Below, in pieces: positions 46,351 through 56,241 of a stretch of 64,000 nt of DNA. The notes below the pieces were generated by a model, which did not search any database, was not told the DNA's origin, and saw nothing but the letters and a program-made list of their open reading frames with translations. This stretch comes from Pseudomonas sp. Marseille-Q3773 (lineage in GTDB: Bacteria; Pseudomonadota; Gammaproteobacteria; Pseudomonadales; Pseudomonadaceae), in NCBI RefSeq assembly GCF_916618955.1, contig NZ_OU745390.1, positions 4,154,001-4,218,000 on the forward strand, given 5' to 3'. Made by a program: the position numbers and the translations under genes. The stretch's first letter is position 1. Each line of letters begins with the position of its first letter.

Positions 46351-46440
46351 TCCTGTGGGAGCGGGCAACCCCGCGAACACCGGCAAAGCCGGTGCCATAC
46401 ACCGCGTTGCCTGTTCCGTGGGCATGCCCGCTCCCACAGA
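46351..46440. repeat. Inverted REP pair
   Basis: TTCCTGTGGGAGCGGGCAAC-CCCGCGAACACCGGC on the left and GTTCCGTGGGCATGCCCGCT-CCCACAGA on the right, around an ACCGGCAAAGCCGGT hairpin. Confidence 0.82.
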
Positions 46441-46451
46441 TTCCGGCAATC

Positions 46452-47675
46452 TCATGCCTTGGCGAGATCCGGCAGATCACCGGTCAAGCCCAGCGCCTGG
46501 CGCACGAACAGCGCCTTGGCCTCCGGCATCTGCTGCACCAGCTTCAAGCCAGTGTTACGTAACCAGCGCAACGGCAGCGGATTGGCCTGGAACAACCGCT
46601 CGAACCCTTCCATCGCGGCCATCAGCGCCAGGTTGTGCGGCATGCGCCGACGCTCGTAACGGCTGAGTACCTTTACATCCGCCAGCCGCTCGCCACGCTC
46701 ACAGGCATTGACCAGCACCTCGGCCAACACGGCAGCATCGAGGAAGCCCAGGTTGACACCCTGCCCGGCCAACGGGTGAATGGTATGCGCGGCATCGCCG
46801 ATCAAAGCCAGGCCTTCATCCACATAGCGTTTGGCATGGCGCTGGCGCAGCGGCACGCACACCCGCGGGTCGGCCTGCAGCACATCCCCCAGGCGTCCCT
46901 CGAAAGCCTGCTGCAGGGCCTTCACGAAGGCCACTTCATCCAATGCCATCAACTGCTCGGCATGCTCCGGCGTGGTCGACCAGACGATCGAGCACCAGTC
47001 CTGCTGGCCATCGCGGGTCAACGGCAGGAACGCCAACGGCCCTTCATCGGTGAAACGCTGCCAGGCCGTGGCCTGGTGCCCGGCGCTGCAGCGCACGCTG
47101 GTGACGATGGCATGGTGCAGGTAATCCCACTCGCGGGTTTCGCAACCAGCCAGGCGCCGCACTGCCGAGTTGGCGCCGTCGGCCGCAATCACCAGCGGCG
47201 CGCGCAGCCGGCGGCCATCGGCCAGGCTCAGCAGCCATTCATCGCCCGAACGGCGCAGCTGTTCGAGCCGCGCGTTGGGCAGCAGGCCGATGTCGCTGTC
47301 ATGCAGGCGCTCCAGCAGGCCATCCTGCACCACCCGGTTCTCGACGATATGGCCAAGTACCTGGGCATGCACGCTGGCGGCCGAGAAATGAATCTGGCCG
47401 GTACCGCTGCCGTCCCACACATGCATGTCCGAGTACGGCGTGGCACGCCGCCGGGCAATGCCATCCCAGGCGCCCAGGCGCTCGAGGATGCGCTGGCTGG
47501 CCGCCGACAGCGCGCTGACACGCGGTTCGAACGGGGCCTGGGCATCGAACGGCTTGACCGCCAGCGGGCCGCCGTCGAGCAAGAGGATTTGCAGGCCGCT
47601 GTGGCGTAACGCCAGGGCCAGGGCGCTGCCGACCATACCGGCACCGACAATCAACAGATCTGCGCGCGTTTCCAT
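46452..47675 (-). CDS. FAD-dependent ubiquinone hydroxylase (UbiI/UbiF family)
   Basis: A 407-residue flavin monooxygenase of ubiquinone synthesis. FAD-binding GxGxxG in LLIVGAGMVGSALALAL, the DG motif APLVIAADGANSAVRRL, and GDAAHTIHPLAGQGVNLG binding the ribityl chain. It hydroxylates the benzoquinone ring, probably C5 (UbiI role), but the exact position cannot be told from sequence. Downstream of ubiH and a DUF4442 gene on one transcript. Confidence 0.9.
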   Translation of the reverse strand: METRADLLIVGAGMVGSALALALRHSGLQILLLDGGPLAVKPFDAQAPFEPRVSALSAASQRILERLGAWDGIARRRATPYSDMHVWDGSGTGQIHFSAASVHAQVLGHIVENRVVQDGLLERLHDSDIGLLPNARLEQLRRSGDEWLLSLADGRRLRAPLVIAADGANSAVRRLAGCETREWDYLHHAIVTSVRCSAGHQATAWQRFTDEGPLAFLPLTRDGQQDWCSIVWSTTPEHAEQLMALDEVAFVKALQQAFEGRLGDVLQADPRVCVPLRQRHAKRYVDEGLALIGDAAHTIHPLAGQGVNLGFLDAAVLAEVLVNACERGERLADVKVLSRYERRRMPHNLALMAAMEGFERLFQANPLPLRWLRNTGLKLVQQMPEAKALFVRQALGLTGDLPDLAKA

Positions 47676-47678
47676 GCC

Positions 47679-48164
47679 TTACGCCAGCCTCGCTTGCGGC
47701 TTGAGCCGCACATATAGGGTTTTATCGACCCGCGCCACCAGCTCGCCGGCGCCGTCGCGAATATCGACCTGCAAACGCGGCAGGCACTTCTTGCCGGTGG
47801 CAGTCTGCTGACGGATCTCGTCCAGCAACGCGTCATCGACGTGGAGCTCGGCATACACCGGGCCTTTGCCAGGTGAAATGAAATCGATACTGGCGGCCTT
47901 GTCCCAGACAATGTAGTCGCGCCCCAGCTGCTCGATCAGCAACAGCATGTAGAACGGGTCGACCATACCGTACAGGCTGCCGCCGCACTGGGTACCGACG
48001 TAGTTGCGGTTCCAGCGGGTCAGCTTCATCGCTACCTTGACGCTACGCAGGTCTGCGCTGATGTGCTGCACGCGAATACCGGCACCGAGGTGCGGCGGGA
48101 ACAGGTTCAGGCGCCAGCGCAACAGGCGCGCGCGGCGCGCCAGGCGGCGTGCATCAGCGGTCAT
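47679..48164 (-). CDS. DUF4442 hotdog-fold protein
   Basis: A 161-residue protein of the DUF4442 (thioesterase-like hotdog) family: LNLFPPHLGAGIRVQHISAD, MKLTRWNRNYVGTQCGGSLYGM and MDPFYML-type helix (VDPFYMLLLIEQLG) fit. Substrate unknown. It overlaps ubiH by 4 bp (ATGA) and ends 3 bp before the next hydroxylase gene, so it is wedged tightly in the ubiquinone operon. Confidence 0.85.
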   Translation of the reverse strand: MTADARRLARRARLLRWRLNLFPPHLGAGIRVQHISADLRSVKVAMKLTRWNRNYVGTQCGGSLYGMVDPFYMLLLIEQLGRDYIVWDKAASIDFISPGKGPVYAELHVDDALLDEIRQQTATGKKCLPRLQVDIRDGAGELVARVDKTLYVRLKPQARLA

Positions 48165-49356
48165 GCCTGCCCCCGCGAATCTGGGCGGGTACCCAGGCCC
48201 ATGGCCTGGCGGGCAAACCAGCTTTTCGCCGGCGGCAGCAGGTCGAGCCCGAGCAGCCCGAGGTTGCGTCCGGCGGCCAGCAACGGCTGGCTGCTGCCAA
48301 ACAGGCGGGTAACCTGATCGGAAAAACCGATGGTCAGCGCCTGGTCCAGGCGCTGGCGCTGCTGATAAGCCTGCAAGGTGGTCAGGTCGCCAGGCCGCGG
48401 CGGGCCGGCCAGCAATGCCTCGGCCAGCGCCTGCACGTCACGCAGCGACAGGTTGAAGCCCTGCCCGGCGATGGGGTGCAGGCTGTGCGCGGCGTTGCCC
48501 AGCACCACCAGATGCGGCCGCACCTGCTCCTCGGCCTCGATCAGCGACAGCGGATAGAGGTGCCGCGCACCGACCTGGCGCAGCGCGCCCAGGCGGTAGC
48601 CGAACACTGCCTGCAACTCGCGCAGGAACTGGCGCTCGTCGATATCGGCCAGGCGCCGCGCATCCATGCCCTGACGGGTCCAGACCAGGGCGCAGCGGTT
48701 CTCCGGCAGCGGCAGCAAGGCCATGGGGCCGTCTTCGGTGAAACGCTCGAAGGCCTGGCCGCCGTGGGCCTCGCCCGGGGTGACATTGGCGATCAACGCG
48801 CTTTGTTGGTAAGGCGTGTGGCGCACATGGATGCCCAGCTGTTCGCGCAGGCCGGAGCGGCCACCGTCGGCGAGCACCGCCAGGTCGCACGCCAGTGGCG
48901 TGTCGTCGTTCAGCAGCAAGCGGTAGCCACCTTCGATTGCCTGCATCGAGGTCACTTCCGCCGGGCAGCGCCAGCTCACCACTTCGCTGTCCAGCCCTTG
49001 CCACAGGCATTGGCCCAGCCAGGCGTTCTCCACCACGTAGCCCAGCGCCGGCACGCCTTCTTCCTGGGCATCCAGGCGAGTAGCGCCGAAACGGCCGCGG
49101 TCAGAAACGTGAATCTGCCGGATCGGCTCGGCGCGGCGCTCGATCGCCTGCCACACGCCCAACTGCTGGTAGATCTGCCGGGTGCCGAACGACAACGCCG
49201 ACGAGCGCGCATCGTAGCTGGGCTGGAAGCTGTCGCCGGGGGCGAACGGCTCGATCAGCAGGATTTTCCAGCCGCGAGCCTTGGCCCCGGCCTGCAGGGC
49301 CAGGGCCAGGCTTGCCCCGACCAGGCCGCCACCGATGATCGCCAGATTTACCCGGT

Positions 49357-49360
<4 letters not shown>
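48161..49360 (-). CDS. ubiH: 2-octaprenyl-6-methoxyphenol hydroxylase UbiH
   Basis: A 399-residue FAD monooxygenase acting on C1 of the ubiquinone ring. LAIIGGGLVGASLALAL, YDARSSALSFGTRQIYQQLG (UbiH-type) and VVLGNAAHSLHPIAGQGFNLSLRD are visible; note GN for the usual GD. It overlaps pepP by 4 bp upstream and the DUF4442 gene by 4 bp downstream. Confidence 0.94.
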
Positions 49361-50691
<1,331 letters not shown>

Positions 50692-50711
50692 GGGCAGACT
50701 ACCCCGGTTGA

Positions 50712-51266
50712 TCAGTGCAGCGATGGCTTGGGCGCGGGAGCGGCTGGCTTGGCCAGCTCGGAGAACAGCAGCAGCGGCGCCACACGCAGGTATTCCATCA
50801 CCTCCATGTAGTCGCTCTCGCCGTCCTCGGACTCTTCGAGAGCTTCCTGGACCTGGGAAATGGCCACCAGGTCCTGCAGCACTTCCTTGGCCTCGCTGGA
50901 CAGGTCCTTGCCTCCGGCATTCAGACCGAACCCGGTAATGAAGCCTTGGCACCACTGGCCCAGTGCGGTGGCACGGTCGCCCAGGGCGGCGTCGTCGGAA
51001 GGCAGCAGCAGGACGATTGCCATGTCGTCGCTGGTCAGCTCACCCTTGACCATTTCCTGCAGGCCGACCAGGGCGTTGCGCACAGTGTCGCCAGGCTCGG
51101 TTTCGAGCAGTTGGGCGGCATCGGCCAGCCAGCCTTCGGCGTCGAAGCCGGCACCGGCGCAACTGCGGCCGATCAGCAGGCCGTGCAGTTCGGCCGGGGT
51201 GACAGGATGACCATTGCTGGACAGCAGCATGGCGAAGGCAACGTAAGGCGATTGGGTATTGGGCAT
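50712..51266 (-). CDS. UPF0149 (YgfB-like) family protein
   Basis: A 184-residue helical protein; [31 protein letters not shown] is the UPF0149 signature. YgfB in P. aeruginosa is reported to affect ampDh3 expression through AlpA; the role here is not shown. First gene of the leftward pepP-ubi operon, 20 bp before pepP, divergent from the zapA group. Confidence 0.9.
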   Translation of the reverse strand: MPNTQSPYVAFAMLLSSNGHPVTPAELHGLLIGRSCAGAGFDAEGWLADAAQLLETEPGDTVRNALVGLQEMVKGELTSDDMAIVLLLPSDDAALGDRATALGQWCQGFITGFGLNAGGKDLSSEAKEVLQDLVAISQVQEALEESEDGESDYMEVMEYLRVAPLLLFSELAKPAAPAPKPSLH

Positions 51267-51415
51267 GGGCAGCTAGGCGCCAGACGGCGCAATGACTAGA
51301 ATGGAGACCTTGTATCCTAGCACCGGCAGGCGCGCCAAGACCATCGGCACTGGCCGTCGCCGCCCGGCGAGAGGCATCATCATCGCCACGGTGACTCAAC
51401 GACGGAGCGAATCGA

Positions 51416-51634
51416 GTGCAACCCACGCAAGAGAACGACCTGCAGGCACTGATGAGCCGATTCGAGTTGCTGATCCAGCGCGTCGAGCAACTAAAACGGC
51501 AAAATGCACTCCTAGTAGCTCAGGAAAAATCCTGGCGCGAAGAGCGCGCCCACCTCATCGAAAAGAACGAGATCGCCAGGCGCAAGGTCGAGTCGATGAT
51601 TTTACGCCTCAAGGCTCTGGAGCAAGACTCATGA
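51416..51634 (+). CDS. TIGR02449 family small coiled-coil protein
   Basis: A 72-residue protein starting at GTG 51416. SRFELLIQRVEQLKRQNALLV and the rest form one continuous heptad coiled coil. This TIGR02449 group occurs directly ahead of zapA in pseudomonads; it resembles ZapB in style, and a cell-division role is inferred from position. Overlaps zapA by 4 bp. Confidence 0.85.
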   Translation: MQPTQENDLQALMSRFELLIQRVEQLKRQNALLVAQEKSWREERAHLIEKNEIARRKVESMILRLKALEQDS

Positions 51635-51951
51635 GTTCAAGCAATAGCGTCACCGTGCAGATCCTCGACAAGGAATACTCGATCATCTGCCCGCCGGAAG
51701 AGCGCAACAACCTGGTCAGCGCTGCGCGCTACCTGGACGGCAAGATGCGCGAGATTCGCAGCAGCGGCAAGGTGATCGGCGCCGACCGCATCGCGGTCAT
51801 GGCGGCGTTGAACATCACCCACGAAATGCTGCACCGCCAGGAAGAGCGCAACGATGCGCCGGCTGGCGGCACCACCCGCGAACAGGTGCGCGACCTGCTG
51901 GAGCGGGTCGACCAGGCGCTGTCCGACGATGCGGATACCAAAATCGGCTGA
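51631..51951 (+). CDS. zapA: Cell division protein ZapA
   Basis: A 106-residue FtsZ-ring stabiliser. VTVQILDKEYSIICPPEERN and LVSAARYLDGKMREIRSSGK are the ZapA N-domain; a coiled coil follows. The ATG at 51631 overlaps the preceding stop (ATGA). The longer open frame upstream is not used. 6S RNA follows. Confidence 0.94.
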   Translation: MSSSNSVTVQILDKEYSIICPPEERNNLVSAARYLDGKMREIRSSGKVIGADRIAVMAALNITHEMLHRQEERNDAPAGGTTREQVRDLLERVDQALSDDADTKIG

Positions 51952-51969
51952 GGTTGTTATACTGGCGCC

Positions 51970-52150
51970 ACTCCCTGGGGGATGCGCCAGTCGGTTATGT
52001 CCCTGAGCCGATACGCACAACCACGGGGGTTGCACGCTGGGGCCGGTGTGCATGTCCGCCCGACGGAAAGCCTTAACGCCCCCTGCAATCTCCACCTTGA
52101 ACTTTCGGGTTCAAGGGCTACACCGACAGCGGTCTTGTCGGGGAGCCTGA
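51970..52150 (+). ncRNA. ssrS: 6S RNA
   Basis: Located between zapA and the 5-FCL gene, as in most gamma-proteobacteria. TATACT at 51958-51963 is a good -10 ahead of it. It has ATGTCCCTGAGCCGATACGC, ACGGAAAGCCTTAACGC, CCTTGAACTTTCGGGTTCAAGG and ACCGACAGCGGTCTTGTCGG, all resembling known pseudomonad 6S RNAs. Ends pair imperfectly (CCTGGGGG with a GGGAGCC-type 3' strand). It binds sigma-70 RNA polymerase. Ends are approximate. Confidence 0.87.
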
Positions 52151-52229
52151 ATTCTCTTGCCCGCCTCTACCGGCGGGCAATTCGTTTTGGTCGGCCATGC
52201 CGGCCAACACACTTGGGACCGCTCGTGCC

Positions 52230-52838
52230 ATGACCGACACCGCGCCGCTCAGCCGCCCCCAGCTTCGTCGCCTGCTACGCAATGCCCGCCGCGCCCTCAC
52301 CCCGGCCCAGCAACGCCAGGCCGCTGTCGGCCTGTACCGCCAACTGGCGCAACACCCGCTGTTCCGCCGGGCCCGGCACATTGCCCTGTACCTGCCCAAT
52401 GACGGCGAGATCGACCCCGCCCTGCTGCTGCGCGAGGCCCAGCGCCGTGGCAAGCGCGTCTACCTGCCGGTACTCCACGCCTGGCCCCGCACACGGATGG
52501 TATTCCAGCGCTTCGAACAGGGCGAAAAACTCAAGCCCAACCGCTTCCGCATTCCCGAGCCCGTCACCGAGCGCAAGCGCCAGCGCCCGATCTGGTCGCT
52601 GGACCTGATCCTGCTACCGCTGGTCGGTTTCGATGAAGTGGGCGGGCGCCTGGGAATGGGCGGCGGCTTCTATGATCGCAGCCTGGCCTACCAGGCGCGT
52701 CGCCAGACCTGGAAAAAGCCATTGCTGTTAGGGCTGGCGCATGAATGCCAGAAGGTCGAGCGGCTGGCGCAGGCCAGCTGGGATGTACCACTGCAGGGCA
52801 CGGTCTCGGACCGCGGCTGGTACCTGGCGCCACGTTGA
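52230..52838 (+). CDS. 5-formyltetrahydrofolate cyclo-ligase
   Basis: A 202-residue 5-FCL/MTHFS enzyme that converts 5-formyl-THF to 5,10-methenyl-THF using ATP. GGRLGMGGGFYDRSLAY is the signature block, and LILLPLVGFDEV precedes it. The N-terminal RRLLRNARRALTPAQQ helix is typical. Start at 52230 (MTDTAPLSRPQ); an upstream in-frame ATG at 52197 overlaps the 6S tail. Known as ygfA/fau beside 6S RNA. Confidence 0.94.
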   Translation: MTDTAPLSRPQLRRLLRNARRALTPAQQRQAAVGLYRQLAQHPLFRRARHIALYLPNDGEIDPALLLREAQRRGKRVYLPVLHAWPRTRMVFQRFEQGEKLKPNRFRIPEPVTERKRQRPIWSLDLILLPLVGFDEVGGRLGMGGGFYDRSLAYQARRQTWKKPLLLGLAHECQKVERLAQASWDVPLQGTVSDRGWYLAPR

Positions 52839-52857
52839 AGGGCGCCAGCGAGGGAGA

Positions 52858-53010
52858 TCAACGTTGTGGCTGGCTGGCGTCGACCGGCATCTGGTAGGCG
52901 TTGTCCAGCTTGCGCTCCCAGAACCCTTGCGCATAACCAGTAGTGACCACACCCAGGCCGAAAATGAACACCAGGACCCACAGCAAGTCTGGCTTGTTGC
53001 GTTGATTCAT
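52858..53010 (-). CDS. Small single-pass membrane protein of unknown function
   Basis: A 50-residue protein: polar start MNQRNKPD, one membrane helix LLWVLVFIFGLGVVTTGYA, then a short polar tail with QGFWERKLDNAYQ. A G-rich GGGGGGGCAA stretch precedes the ATG. No family recognised. The stop lies 20 bp from the 5-FCL stop (convergent). Confidence 0.65.
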   Translation of the reverse strand: MNQRNKPDLLWVLVFIFGLGVVTTGYAQGFWERKLDNAYQMPVDASQPQR

Positions 53011-53188
53011 CGAAGATTGCCCCCCCGGCAAACTGTTCAGTACTCGGCGATTTTCTGGGTACCGCCGGAGCATCGCGCTTTTAACGGGGCGCATTTTCCG
53101 ACAACCTGCGTCTACACGCAAACCTTGACGTCAACCGGCTGTCGGTTTCGTGCAACAGGTTATTTCAAACTTTTTCAGGAGCACATTC

Positions 53189-53638
53189 ATGGCCTACTGG
53201 CTGATGAAGTCCGAGCCCGACGAGCTCTCCATCGAAGCCCTTGGCCGCCTCGGCGAAGCGCGATGGGACGGCGTGCGCAACTATCAGGCACGCAACTTTC
53301 TGCGCGCGATGAGCGTTGGCGACGAATTTTTCTTCTACCACTCCAGCTGCCCGCAACCGGGCATTGCCGGCATTGCCAGAATCACCCGCGCGGCCTACCC
53401 GGACCCGACCGCACTGGACCCGCAAAGCCCTTATTACGACGCCAAGGCCACGCCGGAAAAGAACCCGTGGAGTGCGGTGGATGTGGCCCATGTGCAGACG
53501 CTGCCACGGGTGCTGGAACTGGGCCGGCTGAAGCAACAGGCCGGCCTGGCCGAACTGCCGCTGGTGCAGAAGGGCAGCCGCCTGTCAGTGATGCCGGTGA
53601 CTGCGGAGCAATGGGCAGTGATTGTCGCGTTGCGTTGA
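53189..53638 (+). CDS. EVE-domain protein
   Basis: A 149-residue protein made entirely of an EVE (PUA-like) domain: MAYWLMKSEPDELSIEAL, WDGVRNYQARNFLRAMSVGD and FFYHSSCPQPGIAGIARI are diagnostic. EVE domains bind modified bases in DNA or RNA. CAGGAGCACATTC precedes the ATG. Stand-alone, with no restriction or tRNA-modification gene beside it. Confidence 0.94.
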   Translation: MAYWLMKSEPDELSIEALGRLGEARWDGVRNYQARNFLRAMSVGDEFFFYHSSCPQPGIAGIARITRAAYPDPTALDPQSPYYDAKATPEKNPWSAVDVAHVQTLPRVLELGRLKQQAGLAELPLVQKGSRLSVMPVTAEQWAVIVALR

Positions 53639-53704
53639 AACGGTGCTGATCAGGTGCTGACGGGTGACCCGTTACCGGCGCCCTGAGGGGAGCCGGTGTT
53701 ACGG

Positions 53705-54109
53705 TCACTGCACGATCAGGTTGTTGAACAGCAGGTCTTCGACAATCGGTTTGCCCTCTTCCGCTTCCATCACCTGCTGCACCTGCTTCAGCGCTTCCTG
53801 GCGCAGATGCTCCTTGGCCTCGACATTGCTCATGCTTTCCACCGACTGCTGGGTGAACAGCGCCACCAGCTGGTTGCGGATCAGCGGCTCGTGATGCTTC
53901 ACTGCCTTGGCGGCTTCGTCGCCGGTTACGCGCAGGGCCACATCGGCCTTGTACACGCGCAGCCGCGGGCTGCCGTCGAGGGCATAGTTGCCGACAAAGG
54001 GCGGGCTCAGGCTGATGTAGGCGACCTTGGGCGCCCCTTCCTTGGCTTCCTCGGCCATGGCCGCAGCCGGCAGCAGCAGCGCCAGCACCATCAAGATCCA
54101 CGCTTTCAC
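53705..54109 (-). CDS. FliL-like exported protein
   Basis: A 134-residue protein: signal/anchor MKAWILMVLALLLPAAAMA, then VAYISLSPPFVGNYALDGSP and LRVYKADVALRV, followed by HHEPLIRNQLVALFTQQSVESM and VEDLLFNNLIVQ, as in FliL. The GTG at 54109 is preceded by GAGGAGCG. No flagellar gene is nearby, so this is a detached FliL paralogue of unknown role. Confidence 0.85.
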   Translation of the reverse strand: MKAWILMVLALLLPAAAMAEEAKEGAPKVAYISLSPPFVGNYALDGSPRLRVYKADVALRVTGDEAAKAVKHHEPLIRNQLVALFTQQSVESMSNVEAKEHLRQEALKQVQQVMEAEEGKPIVEDLLFNNLIVQ

Positions 54110-54266
54110 GAATTCGCTCCTCAATACAGTTGTCGCCAGCTTAACCAGCACACCGCGCAAACCCAAGCCCGGGCTTATACCGCGCCATCAGGACGGGCCA
54201 TGCTCGTTGACCGGTAAGGCGGCCCTCCTACACTTATCGGCCATTACCCGCAAAGGAATAGCCCTG

Positions 54267-55244
54267 ATGAAAGCTGTGTTGTGCAAAACCCTGGGCCCGG
54301 CGCGCGACCTGGTGCTGGAAGAGGTGGCCAGCCCGGTGCCGAAGAAGAACGAGATCCTGCTGGATGTGCAGGCTGCCGGGGTCAACTTTCCCGATACCCT
54401 GATCATCGAAGGCAAGTACCAGTTCCAACCACCGTTGCCATTCTCCCCAGGTGGTGAGGCAGCAGGTGTGGTGGCCGCGGTCGGGGAAAAGGCCGGCGCC
54501 TTCAAGGTCGGCGACCGGGTCATGGCACTGACCGGCTGGGGTGCATTCGCCGAACAAGTGGCGGTGCCGTTCTATAACGTGCTGCCGATACCGCCGAGCA
54601 TGGACTTCACCACTGCTGCCGCATTCGGCATGACCTATGGCACCTCGATGCATGCCCTGCGCCAGCGCGGCCAGTTGCAGGCGGGCGAAACCCTGCTGGT
54701 GCTGGGCGCGTCTGGCGGGGTCGGCCTGGCAGCGGTGGAAATCGGCAAGGCCATGGGCGCGCGCGTGATCGCGGCCGCCAGCAGCGCGGAAAAGCTGGCC
54801 GTGGCCAAGGCGGCCGGGGCCGATGAGCTTATCGATTACAGCCAGGCCAGCCTGCGTGACGAGATCAAGCGCCTGACCGGCGGCCAGGGCGTGGACGTGA
54901 TCTACGACCCGGTGGGTGGCGGGCTGTTCGAGCAGGCGGTGCGCGGGCTGGCCTGGAACGGCCGACTGTTGGTGGTGGGCTTTGCCAGCGGGACCATCCC
55001 ACAACTTGCAGCCAACTTGGTGCTGCTCAAGGGCGCAGCGGTGCTGGGGGTGTTCTGGGGGGCGTTCGCGCAACGCCAGCCACAGGACAACGCGGCCAAC
55101 TTCCAGCAACTGTTTGCCTGGCATGCCGAAGGCAAGCTGAAGCCGCTGGTGTCGCAGACTTATCCACTGGCTGAGGCGGGCGCGGCCATTGACAGGCTGG
55201 GGCAGCGGCAGGCTGTGGGTAAGCTGGTAGTGCTGGCGAGGTAA
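54267..55244 (+). CDS. NADPH:quinone oxidoreductase-like zinc-less alcohol dehydrogenase family
   Basis: A 325-residue MDR-family reductase. VQAAGVNFPDTLIIEGKYQF replaces the zinc ligands seen in alcohol dehydrogenases, so it is a QOR type. LVLGASGGVGLAAVEIGKAMG is the NADPH-binding Rossmann motif and DVIYDPVGGGLFEQAVRGL follows. The substrate (quinone, enoyl or other) is not known. Stand-alone gene. Confidence 0.9.
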   Translation: MKAVLCKTLGPARDLVLEEVASPVPKKNEILLDVQAAGVNFPDTLIIEGKYQFQPPLPFSPGGEAAGVVAAVGEKAGAFKVGDRVMALTGWGAFAEQVAVPFYNVLPIPPSMDFTTAAAFGMTYGTSMHALRQRGQLQAGETLLVLGASGGVGLAAVEIGKAMGARVIAAASSAEKLAVAKAAGADELIDYSQASLRDEIKRLTGGQGVDVIYDPVGGGLFEQAVRGLAWNGRLLVVGFASGTIPQLAANLVLLKGAAVLGVFWGAFAQRQPQDNAANFQQLFAWHAEGKLKPLVSQTYPLAEAGAAIDRLGQRQAVGKLVVLAR

Positions 55245-55271
55245 CGCTGCAGAACCTGAGCCGTAGTTCCG

Positions 55272-55302
55272 GCCCCTCGCGGGCAAGTCCGCGAAGGGGA
55301 TC
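55272..55302. repeat. Partial REP element
   Basis: GGCCCCTCGCGGGCAAGTCC-GCGAAGGGG, the head hairpin of the common REP without the CTCCCACAGG tail. Just ahead of the stop of the leftward ChaC gene. Confidence 0.6.
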
Positions 55303-55312
55303 GCTAAAGTTG

Positions 55313-55963
55313 TCAGACTTCGCGCAGGTTATGGCAACGGCGGAACCGTGCCTCGAGGTTGCGATCGGGCATCTGATGACTACGCAAGGCATTCAAGGTC
55401 TGCTCGACATAGTCACGCGTAGTGCCATAGCGCCCCTTGGCGCTGGCCAGGATCTGGCTCAGCAAGGTGTCGGGCAGGTTCCCGGCATAGCACGGCAGGT
55501 GCCGTTCCAGCACAAAACCCAGGGCCTGCACCTTGCTGCCATCACCCAGCCGGCAATTGAGCCAGTGCGGCCGATAAGCCGGGTACGGCATCTCGCGTTG
55601 CCACAGGGCCATCAGCGAGTCGTCCAGGTTGCTTTCATCCAGCCGGTAGGCAAAGCCGCTGCAGGAACCACCCCGGTCCAGACCGAACACCAGCCCAGGG
55701 GTTTCCGGGGTGCCGCGGTGTTCGTGCGACCACAGATACAAGCCCCGATGGTAACCGTGCACCCGGGCGCGCTGGCGCTCCACGGAGTTGCACTCCGGTC
55801 GCCAGATCAAGGAACCATAGGCAAACAGCCAGACCGGCCCACCCTGATGGCGAGACATGGTGCTCTGCATGGAGTTGTACAGTTGCTCGTGGGTCAGTTG
55901 CTGACCGAAGTCGAGCGAAGGAGGATAACTAACTTTCCAGGACGAACTTTCAAGTGCCGACAT
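55313..55963 (-). CDS. ChaC-like gamma-glutamylcyclotransferase
   Basis: A 216-residue enzyme. VWLFAYGSLIWRPE is the substrate-binding loop of the ChaC family, and GFAYRLDESNLDDSLMALWQREM carries the catalytic Glu region. It cleaves glutathione to 5-oxoproline and Cys-Gly in the cytoplasm. The start at 55963 begins MSALESSSW; the open frame upstream is not conserved-looking. Confidence 0.9.
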   Translation of the reverse strand: MSALESSSWKVSYPPSLDFGQQLTHEQLYNSMQSTMSRHQGGPVWLFAYGSLIWRPECNSVERQRARVHGYHRGLYLWSHEHRGTPETPGLVFGLDRGGSCSGFAYRLDESNLDDSLMALWQREMPYPAYRPHWLNCRLGDGSKVQALGFVLERHLPCYAGNLPDTLLSQILASAKGRYGTTRDYVEQTLNALRSHQMPDRNLEARFRRCHNLREV

Positions 55964-56192
55964 AAGCTGCCGCCATGATTCCCTGTGAACTACACATATA
56001 ACGGAAAAACGATTCGAGGCAGTCGTAGTGTACTGCCTGTGCCAGCCCTGTCGCCGGCAAGCCAGCTGCCACAAGCGAGACATGCATAACCTAAGGCAGA
56101 CCGGTGCGTCAGCTCAAGTATATGTCGAAATTTTCATCGGGCATTCCGACGATTGGGAATAATTATTCCAGGCGGTGCGAAAGTTATTGGCC

Positions 56193-56215
56193 AAGGCGGT
56201 AACAATTACCGCCTT
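56193..56215. terminator. Hairpin after the ferredoxin reductase gene
   Basis: AAGGCGGTAA and TTACCGCCTT, a 10-bp stem with a 3-base loop, 27 bp past the stop at 56242. No long T-run, so the function as terminator is likely but not certain. Confidence 0.6.
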
Positions 56216-56241
56216 ATACCCGCACTTTGAAACTTCGGTTA

